64,000 nt of DNA from Pseudeuparius sepicola (lineage: Eukaryota; Arthropoda; Insecta; Coleoptera; Anthribidae), in contig OY987304.1 of assembly GCA_963920635.1 (NCBI GenBank), positions 30,256,365 to 30,320,364 of the forward strand. Reading direction: 5' to 3'. The position numbers and the translations under genes are program-made. Below, one piece after another: positions 1 through 12,037 of this stretch (the stretch's first letter is position 1; each line of letters opens with the position of its first letter). The notes beneath the pieces are model-generated. The model did no database searches, was not told where the DNA came from, and saw only the letters and a list, made by a program, of their open reading frames with translations.

Positions 1-1498
1 ATCCGAAGAGGGATTTTCCAAGGAGATTCACTCAGTCCACTGTGGTTCTGCATGGCGATGAACCCTCTATCACATCGGTTGAACTCTACAAAATACGGCT
101 TCGCTATCAAAAGCAACAACGCAGAAGCGATCAAGTTGAATCACCTATTATATATGGATGATTTAAAACTGATGGCCGCAACCAAAAACCAACTAACGCA
201 AATGCTTAAAATTGTAGAGGAGTTCTCCAGGGACATCGGAATGCAGTTTGGACTGGACAAGTGCCGCACCCTTAACATTGTCCGGGGAAGGCTCGAACAG
301 GGCGCACACGAGATGCAGGACGGCCAGGAGATCGAAGCAATGAGCATGGGAGATACATACAAGTATCTCGGGATGAAACAAGCTCAAAGGATAGACCATC
401 GAACAATGAAGATCGATTTAAGGAATGAATTCATCAAGAGAGTAAGACAAGTAGTGCGAACTGATCTTAACAGCAGAAATTTGTTTAAGGCCCTGAACAC
501 GTATGTGTGCTCTGTACTCAGCTATTCGTTTGGAATAGTGAATTGGACCAACACGGACATCAACAACCTGCAGCGAAAAGTTAGGACACTACTGACAAAA
601 GCTCATAAACATCATCCCCGTAGCGCCGTAGAAAGAACTACTCTGCCACGTCAACTAGGAGGAAGAGGATTCTGCGTAATTATTTCCAGAGACAGGCCAA
701 CAGCTCCACACTACATAAAGCTATATGCGGAGCAGACGTCTCAACACCGCTACGTCTGACGGAACACGAGCATCAAAATCACCACCGAACCGACGATACA
801 CTACAGAGGTGGTTGGAGAAGCCGCTGCACGGGAGGCATCCTAATGAGGCCAACCAGGAACATGTCGACAAGTTAGCGTCGAACTACTGGCTGACCTCGG
901 GAAGATGACAGATGCAGATACGGGTGCCCAACTTCAGAAACAATCCAGCACATAACAGGAGGATGTCAGATGTTCGCATCAACGGAATATAAGGAACGAC
1001 ACGATTCGGTTGCCAAGATCTTGCACCAGGAACTGGGGGAAAAACTGCTGCTTGTGCAGGCAGAGAGGGTCCCATATTACAGCTACACACCGGAGCCTGT
1101 TCTTGAGAACAGCAACTACAAGATGTACTGGGATCGTACAGTTCTGACAGATCAACGAGTTGCCCATAACAGACCGGACCTTATAATAGTTGATTGATTG
1201 ATTGGCCATCCCGAACAACAACAACCTGCGTGTGAAGCAAGTCGAGAAGATCGCGAAGTACAGAGACTTAGAAGAACGAATTAGAAGGCAATGGGAAATG
1301 GAAAACGTCAAGACGATTCCAATTATCGTGTCAACAACTGGTGTTATACCAAAAAGTTTGCTGAGAAACATAAAAGAGCTGGGTCTAACTGATAGTCTTT
1401 ACAGGTCCATGCAGAAAACGGTACTACTTGCGACAGCCCGAACCGTCAGGAAATTCATGGGGAATGCAGGAACGTCCGACAACATCAATGTCACCTAA
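1..1498 (+). pseudogene. Reverse transcriptase/endonuclease polyprotein fragment (frameshifted)
   Basis: Frame 1 is open from base 1 to 759. It begins with the RT block GIFQGDSLSPLWFC, followed by LLYMDDLKL (the YxDD-type catalytic box) and YKYLGM. Family similarity continues in other frames: SNYWLTSGK near 880-903, the block after the Cys/His knuckle from 970 (KERHDSVAKILHQELGE, YKMYWDRTVLTDQ), then RPDLIIVD near 1170-1197, which fits the PD of a PD-(D/E)XK endonuclease, and TTGVIPKSLLRNIKELGLT at 1334-1390. At least three frameshifts (about 676, 920-970 and 1197) make this copy inactive. The protein would nick target DNA and prime reverse transcription from its own RNA. Confidence 0.8.
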
Positions 1499-1627
1499 GG
1501 CCCGATAACATGGCAAGGGTCTCGTCCGAGCCAGATCCTTATGGTATCCGGGATCTGAGTGAATGTTCCCCGTAGAGCACTCCCTCTAATGCCTTTTGGC
1601 TAAGTCGATAATAATAATAATAATAAT
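1..1627 (+). mobile_element. R2/R4-type non-LTR retrotransposon, 3' half
   Basis: The element is cut by the left window edge and ends at an (ATA)n tail at 1608-1627, the usual 3' end of such a LINE. Coding order is reverse transcriptase palm and thumb, then a Cys/His knuckle region, then a restriction-like endonuclease. That order and the single ORF with a C-terminal endonuclease place it in the R2/R4/Dong group rather than with jockey-type LINEs that have an N-terminal APE endonuclease. The group assignment is from family knowledge; the exact clade would need a tree. Confidence 0.8.
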
Positions 1628-3242
1628 TCTCACCCTCACAATACTCCAAACTAGAAGTACCCCAGAAGCCACCACATGCTTGTGCGGGGGAGGGAGGCAA
1701 TTACTATTTTTTTTTTCTTCGTTGCCTTTTGCAGCATGATTTGGACAACTGGCTATTTATTACTTCCATTGCTATATTTATTACGTAATTTCACAAAAGG
1801 CAATTTCACTGATTTTTGAGCGTGGAACAAACCAATTCCACCTCAGTCCATTATAAACTGAATTACTAGCATTGAGAAAGACTAGTTAAAAAAATCATTT
1901 TTAGCATTTTTTTTTAACAACAAAACTGCTAATAGGAAAAAAATAAATAACTCACACATTACATTACCAACATTTTAAGACCAAATATGTACAGGCTGTC
2001 CCAAATTGGACAGTGGTGTGGGGTTTCTCCTATTTCCCGAAGATATAAGACAAAAAGTAGCTAAGGTGTTCCATGCTAGAAGAATCGAATGCCGCAAACT
2101 TGTACCATAAAGGGCCTCCCACACACTGTGCGTCTTCCACGTCAGTTTGCGCGTCTATTTTGTCAGTGATACCATCCAGAAGGGAGCTCTAGTATAGGAC
2201 AGTAGCGTGCGCCTCGATAGTTGAGAGAATAAATTGTAAATCGTCAATCACAGTGGACAAACTAGTGGCAATTAGAAATGAATATTCCCACATTTATCTG
2301 TTAGAGAAATTGCATTATTGCGGACATTATATTACAAAAGGGAGCCATCAGCTACCATGAGAATTTTCAGGCATGCTAATGTCAAAAGAATGAAGGGTGA
2401 AACAACTTGTAGCCACACACACAGAATCATCCCCGCGCCGTTTTAATTGCGCACGCTAAAAATCAACGTGATGACTTGAATGCACATTCCAAAGATTAGG
2501 TTACACACGATACATTTTAACTGTTAAGTTGGGAATCAGAAACCTGACACTTAGAAAATACTTCTTTTGCTTAACTCCACACGCCAAAACTTTGTCTTTT
2601 TGGCATTTTACGCGCATTTCGAAATGTGCATCGAATGTCCAGACTTAATCATCTGATGATACTAACGTGGTTAGCGAAATGCACGTCGAGTGCAAAAAAA
2701 ACAAAGTTTTTGTGTGGAGTTAACCAACAGAAGCATTTTAACTCTACCACGCAGGTGGTTTGAGTCTTGCCTTTGTGTGTTTGGACCGCCTTAAGGATAC
2801 AAAAAAAGACAAAACTTGTAGCTAAACATGAGTACTATATTCTAAAATATTTTCCAATATACAGAATGGTCCAATAAGTAGTGATGACCCCACAGACGAA
2901 ACAAACTTGACGTAATGGAGCAAGGTATGAAGCCTTCTCATATCCTATTAGTAGCCTGGCAGGAGAATGGTGGTCAGTATAGATTAGTAAGTCGACATGT
3001 AACGAGCTCCCGTTTTTTTTTTTTTGTAATCTATATGTCAAAACCAAAATAATAAAGGGCAAATGTGTGGTTGTAGTGTGCCCTAACCGAAACAACACAG
3101 GTTCCAGGTACTTAATTGGTTAGTGTCTTGTGGTATGACAGCTGTTTCCAAAATCTAACCTCAATAAGATTATCCCAATTTAAATTAAATTCGTACTTAA
3201 AAAATGAAAACTTAAGTACTTTACCTAGCAAGTAAGTCTTTA
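1628..3242. other. Gene-free stretch with one MITE
   Basis: No convincing coding sequence. At 1990 a TACAGGCTGTCC end resembles a mariner terminus without a visible partner. A poly-T/A-rich low-complexity patch lies at 1707-1717. The only complete element is the TTAA MITE at 2575-2719, listed separately. Confidence 0.5.
2575..2719. mobile_element. piggyBac-like MITE (TTAA target site)
   Basis: A 145-bp unit flanked by TTAA at 2571-2574 and 2720-2723. The ends are CTCCACACGCCAAAACTTTG and the inverse of CAAAGTTTTTGTGTGGAG, giving imperfect terminal inverted repeats of about 20 bp and further internal pairing. The TTAA duplication is the hallmark of piggyBac. It has no coding capacity. Confidence 0.6.
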
Positions 3243-4059
3243 TAGACCGGGATATTGTCACAGATTTTGGGACGTGATTTTACCCAGTATGCCTTTTGGA
3301 GGGTACTATAGTACGCATATTCTGTTGTTAATAACTGATAAACTAAACAGTCATCCCGGATCCTTCATATATTAAAATTAATTATCATTTGTTTGCAAAT
3401 TAAGCGTTTCGATACGATTTCACCCAGGCTGCCATGAATCCACAATAAAATTCAAGTAAAATAAGATAGTTGAAGTGTCAAAGGCATACCGTTTGCGTGA
3501 GCCCAAACGGTGATCACGGTCGGGTATACTTGCATTTTAAAATACGATTTATCCGCGTTTCTAAACAGGCTGCCATTAAGAAGTATACATGGTTGTGTGA
3601 TACATCAGCTACAGAAAAAATGGCATACCGTTTGCGCATGTCCAAGTATACCTCACATTAAAAACATCTAGTAGAGTTATTGAACAAGTATCCGTCATTT
3701 TACTCAATGAAAAATGCATTGAAATAAGAAATATGTATACTGAAGTGTCGATATTTAAAATGGCATACCATTTGGACAGGTTTGTTATATTAGAAAATAG
3801 AAGCGAGACTGTAAAATAAAAAAATATTTTCTGTGTATTTAATCAGTATGCCATTCTATGGTTCAAGCAACCATGATATAATGAAGTGAAATAACAAATG
3901 GAATACAAGTTGTGCGAGTTTTACGTACTCAAATTAAAAAGAAACGTTGCGAAATTGAGAAAAAATATGAGGTCAATATAATCAGTATGCCTTTAAGTTT
4001 ATACTTCAATTTAATTATAAATAATTGTAATTAAAATAAAATAAATATATTAATAATTA

Positions 4060-6338
4060 TACAGGGTGTTCCGTAATGATGTAACAATATTTTAAAGGGG
4101 TGTTCTACGAGCCATTTTAGGGGGGGTTCGTCATATAAAATTTTTCGATTTGAGGCCTCCCTGTCGAGATATTCAACTTTGAAAATGGCCGAAAAATCTA
4201 GATTTTATTTTTTTTCTTCACAACTGTAAAAGTTAGAGATTTGAATTTTGGTACACTTTCTTAGTTAGTTGAAGCCTATTTTTAGGCGGTACTATTTTTT
4301 TCAGGTTATGTTTATGATGGGTATAAATTGACCACCCCTATTTTTATTTCCTCCAGAACTTTTTTATACGTTAACTAATTTAAATTAAAAAAATATTTCT
4401 TAAAACTTCCTTCAATTTAGAAACTTTTTTTACTCTTTCCATTTTTTCGTATACCTAATAGTTTGTACGAAAAAATTTTTTTTATCAAGCACCGTATTGA
4501 AATAATTATTGGCCGCAACAATGGTTTATTAAAAACATAGTAGGCGGCTGTCACTGCTGACACTCTTTGTCACAAGTCATTGCCTTTAGCCTTGCTGTTC
4601 AAAGTTTTTGGCGGAAGTTTATCCAAGTTTCGGTTAGTTGATTTAGACAAAATATGAATAACAATCACTTTACAAATGAAGAATATGCCGATATGCATTT
4701 AATTTATGGTGAATGTCGTGGAAGTGCGCTTCAAGCCAGAAGAATGTATATGGAAAGGTTTCCCAATCGTGATATTCCAAATTATCGAACGTTTATTAAT
4801 ATTAATATCAGATTAAGGGCAACAGGGTCCTTTAAATGACAACAACGTAATGCAGGAAGGGGAAATGCGGTCAGTGCTGAACAAGAATATGCACTTTTAA
4901 ATTTTTTCGAACAAAACTCTCGAAGAAGCATTAGAGAAGCATCTAGGCATTTCAATATGCCCTCTACCACTATCTGGAGAATTTTGTCGAGAAACGGATT
5001 GCACCCATTTCATTTCAGAAGGGTTCAAGAATTATTACCTACGGATCATAATCTTCGTGTTGTGTTTTGTAGAGAAATAATGCGCAAGCGAAATAGGAAT
5101 CCACAGTTCACCAACAAAATACTTTTTACTGATGAAGCTCTATTTACACGAGACGGTATTTTTAATTACCATAATATGCACGAATGGTCCCATGATAATC
5201 CCCACAGTATTATGACTGGGAAATACCAACATACCTTTTCCCTCAATGTTTGGGCTGGTATAATAAATGATTTTTTAATAGGACCATTCATTTTGCCTAG
5301 ACGTTTGGGAGGTGCAGAGTATTTGGAATTCCTACAAAACAATATTTTTGAGATATTGGAAGATTTGCCCCTCCAACTTAGACAGGAAATGTGGTTTATG
5401 CAGGATGGAGCTCCTGCTCACTTTTCACTAGTTGTTCGGCAATGGCTTGGCGAACATTTTCCAGATCGTTGGATTGGAAGGGGTCAGGATGCACCCATAC
5501 AGTGGCCTCCGAGGTCTCCTGATTTAAATCCTCTCGACTTCTATTTATGGGGCCACATGAAAAACACAATTTATTCGAGAGAAGTCAACACCATTGAAGA
5601 ACTTCAAGAAAGAATTTTCAATATTTCCCAAGAAATAAGAGCTTCTGTGCACACCTTACGTTCTGTAAACTTTAATTTCATTAAAAGACTACAGTTATGT
5701 CAAGATTGTGCTGGTGACCACTTTGAACACTTATTGTGAATTTGATTGCTGTTGATTAAAAATAATCTTCACAACCCCTTTTTACCATGTTTTTATAATT
5801 ATTTTTTAGTAGTACACAAAAGGATTTTGTTGACAAAACGAAGAGTGACAGCCGCCTACTATGTTTTTAATAAACCATTAGTGCGGCCAATAATTATTTC
5901 AATACGGTGCTTGATAAAAAAAAATTTTTCGTACAAACTATTAGGTATACGAAAAAATGGAAAGAGTAAAAAAAGTTTCTAAATTGAAGGAAGTTTTAAG
6001 AAATATTTTTTTAATTTAAATTAGTTAACGTATAAAAAAGTTCTGGAGGAAATAAAAATAGGGGTGGTCAATTTATACCCATCATAAACATAACCTGAAA
6101 AAAATAGTACCACCTAAAAATAGGCTTCAACTAACTAAGAAAGTGTACCAAAATTCAAATCTCTAACTTTTACAGTTGTGAAGAAAAAAATAAAATCTAG
6201 ATTTTTCGGCCATTTTCAAAGTTGAATATCTCGACAGGGAGGCCTCAAATCGAAAAAATTTATATGACGAACCCCCCCTAAAATGGCTCGTAGAACACCC
6301 CTTTAAAATATTGTTACATCATTACGGAACACCCTGTA
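4060..6338 (+). mobile_element. mariner-type element with ~495-bp terminal inverted repeats
   Basis: Complete 2279-bp element flanked by the TA duplication (4058-4059 and 6339-6340). Ends read TACAGGGTGTTCCG and CGGAACACCCTGTA. The inverted repeats run 4060-4555 and 5844-6338, far longer than the ~30 bp of classical mariner, and are nearly identical, which suggests recent activity. It carries one transposase gene with a single in-frame stop. Confidence 0.9.
4654..5739 (+). pseudogene. mariner-family transposase (DUF4817-type N-terminus), one nonsense codon
   Basis: A 361-codon frame is open except for a TGA at 4837-4839 (codon 62), plausibly a CGA arginine changed by C-to-T. The start is supported by the family opening (MNNNHFTNEEYADMHLIYGE). 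The N-terminal third is the helix-turn-helix region that binds the terminal repeats. The catalytic acid residues are visible as LFTDEALF, FMQDGAPAHF and SPDLNPLDF; 43 residues separate the second and third, against 34 in Mos1. Length matches the family. It is the only gene in the element and would excise and insert it at TA sites. One reversion separates it from a full frame; a second explanation is a base-call error. Confidence 0.85.
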
Positions 6339-6340
6339 TA

Positions 6341-7488
6341 AAAAATAAATATTAACTCGCTATATACATATTATCATTATGTTATTTGTTATTATAAAAA
6401 ATATATAAATATTTGATTAGTGCAAATTTATGAACAGATACCTAAGATTAAAGGAGCCATAGATAGTCAGAAGTATTGTTGAAACAGAAAATTCCGCTTC
6501 AGCAACTTTCAAACTTTAATTTTAGAACGAAAACAAAATAGGACAGATAAATTTTAACAGCCTAAATTTCATAGGACTCTAGAGTTGAGACGTAGACTGT
6601 TGTTAAAGTACCTACTTTAATTTAGTTAGTAGTTATTATATTTATAAAATTTTATACAAAATATTTTGTGTGCCTCGCGTGAGTTTGAATAATGGTTCTG
6701 GCAGTCTATGAGTTGCTTTGTATATGTTCTATAACTGATAATTCGAAAAATTTATGTTTTTTTACTTTACAGGTTAATGGTGTTTTAATAGAATGTTGTA
6801 TTTTTGTTCTTGTTTTTAGTAGTGATTTATTTTAAGTGTTATTAGAAAATTGCATTTTTGATATTGTTTTTAATATATTGTCAATAATGGGCCAAAAAAG
6901 CCGATAATTTCCAGAATGATTTTTAAATAATTTAAAAATCCTTTAATTCAATTAATATCATGCCAGGATATCTCCAATAGACCGACGTCCGGGAGTCGAG
7001 TTACGCACACAAAAGTTCCATATAGCAAAGCAACGATTCCGTTGAACTCCTATACAATGTAATAATGATTATCTGGCAATAATTCCTGTATAAAATAGCG
7101 GATCGACTCGACGCTAGGTAGTAGACAAAGTGAAGTAGCAGCACATCATGAACCCTCGCCCACAAATAATATGGTAAGATTCCCCTCTGATTTATAAATA
7201 TGTTTTAACTGTAACTGTTGGCTAGACCTCGTTATTAAAATATAGTTTTAGTTTTATCACATTTCTCCAAGTGTTCTGATTTTGACTACCTCATGAGCTA
7301 CCCCCTAGTCACGCAGGGTATATGACCCATTTAAACAAACGTGACATTATTTATTATTATTTCCCTTTGATTTAAAACACTCCTGTACAGATAAGTCGGG
7401 AACCCAAAAATAATCCATGAGGTCTTCCTTGAATCGGACAAAACCGAAGGTAATATTAAAAAACGTCGTCAATTTTTTGCTATTTACA
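6341..7488. other. Gene-free interior of the fold-back element
   Basis: No supported gene. The stretch 6960-7330 has a TATAAAATAGCGG box (about 7091-7103) followed by a less AT-rich leader-like segment, which could be a solo LTR or another promoter, but I found no matching second copy, primer-binding site or duplication. Treat as unassigned. Confidence 0.3.
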
Positions 7489-7492
7489 TTAA

Positions 7493-7732
7493 CCGTTTGA
7501 CTGGCAGACGGTTCCAAATAATATTTTTGATTATCTATTATTTTTACTATATCTCAGAAACTAGGCAAGATACAATAAAAAGCAAAATATTTTTTTTGTA
7601 GAGACTTCAATGTCCTACAAAAAAAACAACAATACAAAATTTGTATCTCTCATAGTTGCAAAGTTATTCACCAATAAAATATTTTTTTAGTCATTCTTGC
7701 CCGCCATGATGGCGAGCTTGCCAGTCGAAGGG
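7493..7732. mobile_element. piggyBac-like MITE (TTAA)
   Basis: A 240-bp unit flanked by TTAA at 7489-7492 and 7733-7736. Left end CCGTTTGACTGGCAGACGG; right end, inverted, CCCTTCGACTGGCAAGC. The shared GACTGGCA core and the TTAA duplication indicate a non-autonomous piggyBac-type element. No coding capacity. Confidence 0.65.
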
Positions 7733-7780
7733 TTAATTGTTTAAGGTCATCAGTGAATTATGAAATATGATTTTTTGCAG

Positions 7781-7977
7781 CTTCCGATAATGACGCCCAA
7801 GACCAGAATCTTCGCTTCCTGGGACGAAGAAAATTATGAAGACGATGGAGAGAGTGATGGCTTTGACAATGATGGAGACTATGAGGCGATGCAGAGGTTG
7901 ACAGCGAAAACTATGAAGAGGAGGAGAGTAATAGCGATAAAGAACCGAATTTTCAAGTAACATTTATCGACGAATAA
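7781..7977 (+). pseudogene. Possible acidic terminal exon with poly(A) signal
   Basis: A pyrimidine-rich acceptor (GATTTTTTGCAG, ending 7780) is followed by a strongly acidic coding stretch: DEENYEDDGESDGFDNDG in one frame, then, one base shifted, EVDSENYEEEESNSDKE, ending in TAA at 7975-7977. AATAAA overlaps the stop (7973-7978). Acidic, Asp/Glu-rich tails occur in many transposase and chromatin proteins, so no function is assigned. It could be the last exon of the host fold-back element's lost gene. Two frameshifts are needed to read it through. Confidence 0.3.
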
Positions 7978-8902
7978 AATTTAAATAAATAAATAAAAAA
8001 TTTTCATTGTAATCCCGTGTTTTTTTCGTTAAAGAAAATTTAATTTTTTGGGAAGAAGGGGGCTTCTCAATCAGTATGCCGCTTATGATTTGATATTGAT
8101 GTAACATGATTGACTCAAAATTGGAGAGGAATACTGAGTTAAATCATATAAATCCTAACGTTTATTTTGCACTAGTGGTTTTTGTGCTTTCATCATAACT
8201 ATATACTTTGCTAGTCTCCGTCTTTATCAAACGGAATGCCATTTAATACACCTTATAAATACATCAAAATTGAATGAAAAACCAAGAAGCATCTGATTAA
8301 AATCACGGAAATTTCATTAACCCTTTTGCAACTTCTCTTGCGTATGCCTGTACTTATGACTGCCCTGATCGCTATGCCAATTTTATAATATGCAACATGC
8401 GCTATCATAAACTGCATGGAAACATAATGGCATACTGATTTAAATGACGGATACTTGTTCAATAACTCTACTAGATGTTTTTAATGTGAGGTATACTTGG
8501 ACATGCGCAAACGGTATGTCATTTTTTCTGTAGCTGATGTATCACACAACCATGTATACTTCTTAATGGCAGCCTGTTTAGAAATGCGGATAAATCGTAT
8601 TTTAAAATGAAAGTATACCCGACAGTGATCACCGTTTGGGCTCACACAAACGGTATGCCTTTGACACTTCAACTATCTTATTTTACTTGAATTTTATTGT
8701 GGATTCATGGCAGCCTGGGTGAAATCGTATCGAAACGCTTAATTTGCAAACAAATGAAAATTAATTTTAATATATGAAGGACCCGGGATGACTGTTTAGT
8801 TTATCAGTTATTAACAACAGAATATGCGTACTATAGTACCCTCCAAAAGGCATACTGGGTAAAATCACGTCCCACAATCTGTCACTGTCTCCCAGTCCAT
8901 TA

Positions 8903-10729
8903 AAACCCTTGATTTTACAGAAATAGTAGCAGCAAGCATAATTTGTGAGAACATGGGCTTACTATCCATTACTGACTTGATACAGCAAACAAGACAAAAA
9001 ACACAATATGAATCACTGACCTTCAGCTGAGGAATCTGGGAAGAACCTGGTATTTAAATATATGAAACAACCAGATTTTATATTTTTAATAGATTTTCTA
9101 TGTTATTATAAATTAAATATCTACCTGTTTTTAGGGGTCCATTAACCCAGCTTATTATTTTGGTAAGCAGGTATTGAAAATAGTTTGGTTTTAAATTTGG
9201 ATAATAATAAAAAAAACTTAAATGTTCAAATTTAAAGTTGAAGGTCATAATTATAGGTTAGATTTGTAAAAAATCCATAATCAAATGACAACTAGAAAGT
9301 TTGTGTGAACCTGGACGTAGACTATATTAAAGACCCAAGCATGAAGTCAATGTTTGCGGACTGGAGTAGCGCTACTCGATGAGAAAAATGGCGGCTTATT
9401 ATATAGGGGGGTATTCTGTGGTTAAAGGTATGTCAGTTTCTGACGTTTAGAATGTCGCATAATTTAAATATCCAGCTTTATTACCATTTATGTTCTTTTT
9501 GCGGTAATTAATTCTCTTTGCGGTCAATATTTCATAGTTTTGTCAGCAAAATTTTAATAGGTAGATTTATATGTAAAAACAAGAAATTTCCATGCGTATG
9601 AAGAAAATCGTATACCCAGACCATAAAGTGAATTGCAGAAGACTAAACACTATTTTAGAATTATGGGATGATCTGTTCAACCGATTGAAGAAGCGAGAAT
9701 ATTATATTTTGGAAGAGTATTTTGCAATGTACGCAAGAATGAAAATGGAAAACTTTGTTTAAAGCCCCAAAATGAATTCTAATGTGTTCTATAGTTACTT
9801 ACAACTTACAACTAGCCATGAACTTCATTTCAAACCAAAAGGTACCAAAATACTGTTTCTTACGTTTTAGACTAGTTTTTCTTAAGAAAATGTATGGAAA
9901 TATGCCTTGTAAACTTGTCAAATTAAAGGGACATAACAAACCAACATTTTATTTTGAATATTAAATTCGTTGTTACAGACATATTTGCATGTTTTTGTTT
10001 TACAAAGATTCTGCAACAATGGTGTTTTAAGATTAAACCACCCTGTCGATTTTTTTTTCATTGTGTGCCGCCAGTGGCAATCGTTTGAAACAGCGATCTG
10101 CACATCTCTTTGTGTTTGTCCAGTGTGAACTTAGCTACAGCTGGCTTTCAGCACATCACTGTGGATAAGAGCAAAAAAGAGCAAAACCTTAAAATTTTCT
10201 ATTATTTTTTATTTAAAAACTAAGAGGAACTGGCAAGAATGAAATATGTCAAGGCAATCTCCTAAACTTATATTATCTGCTTGCATGCAGATTTATATAG
10301 CCCAGTTTTACTAGCCCATTATCATAAGTAACAAAAAATATATTTTTTAAAATATTTATTTATGCTGACTTTATAACTAATAATTTGTATCTAATAAAAT
10401 TATAGTATTCCAACAAATGCACAAAAAAAAAACACAATGGGCTAAGAATATGTAGAGAGTCAAATTGGATACCTGCTGTATTTGTTTAGAGATTTTAAAT
10501 CAATATTAAAATTGTTAAAATAATGTGAAGATTGCATAAATCCCAAAAAAATCTGTTTTTCTTTGTGTAAATCAATCTCAGTCTCAAAAGAGTAGGTATA
10601 GAATAAACCTGTAGGGGTGCCGTGATCAACATCAGTGGTGTCACAAAAAATCTAAGAAAAAAATTATGTTTTGTGTAAATCATTAATCCCAAAGATATTT
10701 TTGGGGGATGCTTAGGGGATGTAGGAGTA
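8903..10729. other. Gene-poor stretch
   Basis: AT-rich DNA without recognisable repeats apart from a small reading frame at 9577-9762. Near 10562-10710 is a segment repeated at 15709-15830 (CCTGTAGGGGTGC ... TGTGTAAATCA), so the nested element at 10730-15707 appears to have landed in a short tandem or duplicated sequence. Confidence 0.4.
9577..9762 (+). CDS. Small hypothetical ORF or exon remnant
   Basis: An open frame with likely starts at 9592 or 9598 and TAA at 9760-9762, giving about 55-57 residues. The composition is protein-like (VYPDHKVNCRRLNTILE..., helical, charged, few low-complexity runs), unlike most chance frames in this AT-rich DNA. I recognise no family. It might be a stray exon, part of a retrocopy, or chance. 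Confidence 0.25.
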   Translation, partial: KQEISMRMKKIVYPDHKVNCRRLNTILELWDDLFNRLKKREYYILEEYFAMYARMKMENFV

Positions 10730-11220
10730 TACAGGGTGATTCAGTCATGATGTAAAAAAATTTAACCACAATGGGGGAAGTCTACTAAAAATGAAAATGC
10801 GAAAGAAATTTTTGTTCTCGAAGTTTAAAACGTGGGGCAAATGAACCTTAATACCCGAATAATTCGACGCTTCTGCTTCAATGTCAACCGTAGAGGTTGG
10901 CACTGGGCAGCTATGTTGCCACATTTCAATCGTTTTTTTTTTGTGAAAGGTGAAACTGAAGAAATAAGAAATACCTACCTTGCATCTGTATTTTTGGTGT
11001 ATTCAGTCTTGATTGTATAAAAGACAAGTGTTTTGACACTTCAAACATCTTAAGAAAATGTATTCCCATCATAAGCACCAGTATTTGCTTAGTCTTTTCG
11101 TTAATTTCCGCACTCACATTTGTATCACAGTTTTTAAATTGCATGAAAATATTGCTACCGGCAACACGTAACGACGCCTACCGCGATCCATATTTTGCAT
11201 GTTTTCATTTTTTATTGTAT

Positions 11221-11247
11221 AGATAGATAGATAAGACAGATAGATAT
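11221..11247 (+). repeat. GATA-type microsatellite
   Basis: Imperfect TAGA/GATA tetranucleotide run (AGATAGATAGATAAGACAGATAGATA); a second short run is at 11436-11455. Simple repeat, no gene. Confidence 0.8.
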
Positions 11248-11590
11248 ACAAGAAAAAGTGATAATGGGCATAAGCACTCAAAGTTAACAAAAAACCTAGT
11301 AACCGCATACACGTGTGTTTCATGCAATTTGGCAATCATCTGTACGGTGTAATATCAACCAAATCAAAAATATAGGCATTATTTGGGAAGCAACATAAAT
11401 AAATACATTTACACTCACAATCTTACATCCTTCTAGATAGATAGATGATAGATAAACATTTTATTTCACAATACCATATAAGTACCGAAAGTGAAACGTG
11501 TCAAATTGAAAATATCTAAGCTACAGTTTAATTACACTAGTGTTGACATCGTAATCGGGTTGTTCCATATTACACAGATATTCATATACC

Positions 11591-12037
11591 ATACTGGCAG
11601 CTCTAAAGGTGTCGCCTGGCGTTCAATGTGTAAGAATATATCCATAACGAGAAATCGAATAAGTAGAAAAGGGATAGGTATAAATAGAACGTTGCCACTA
11701 CTTGAAAGCAATAAAATATTACAACCAGGGTAGGGAGAGCCACAAGCGAATAGCAAATGGAATGTGATTGTAATAAAATATTATAATCAGGGAATTAAGT
11801 AGTAGAAGGTGGTGGGAGGAAGCACGGTCAAATTAGATAGTAGAGGCGGCGCCAGGCCTCCACTGATTAGTGCCCGCCCACCGCGATGGGTTGAACTGCT
11901 TCGATTGTGTTATTAGAAAGTAGTGGCAACCGGCAACATCGCATTTGTACCTATTCCTTTTCTACTTATTCGATTTCTCTTTGTGGACATATTCTTACAC
12001 ACTGAACGCCAGACGACACCTTTAGAGCTGCCAGTAT
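11591..12037. mobile_element. MITE with ATACTGGCAGCTC ends
   Basis: Inverted arms 11591-11710 and 11920-12037, both beginning ATACTGGCAGCTCTAAAGG. About 447 bp, non-coding. The target-site duplication is unclear, so the superfamily is not assigned. Confidence 0.55.

Larger units (their letters stand above)
3243..8899. mobile_element. Large fold-back element with long inverted arms and GGCATAC motifs
   Basis: The arms 3243-3704 and 8443-8899 are inverted copies that match almost base for base. Each contains the same 63-codon reading frame by virtue of the duplication. The motif GGCATAC, or its inverse GTATGCC, recurs through the arms and inner flanks (about 3285, 3484, 3622, 3763, 3846, 3985, 8073, 8343, 8430, 8511, 8655, 8848) at spacings often near 140 bp. 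A possible 3-bp TTA duplication lies at 3240-3242 and 8900-8902. A shorter relative sits at 48172-48995. No transposase is recognisable; the superfamily is unassigned. A mariner (4060-6338) and a TTAA MITE (7493-7732) are inserted inside. Confidence 0.65.

Noticed and set aside
3470..3661. 63-codon frame repeated at 8481-8672 on the other strand
   Set aside because: It is duplicated because the fold-back arms are; no family signature and it runs through the GGCATAC motif array.
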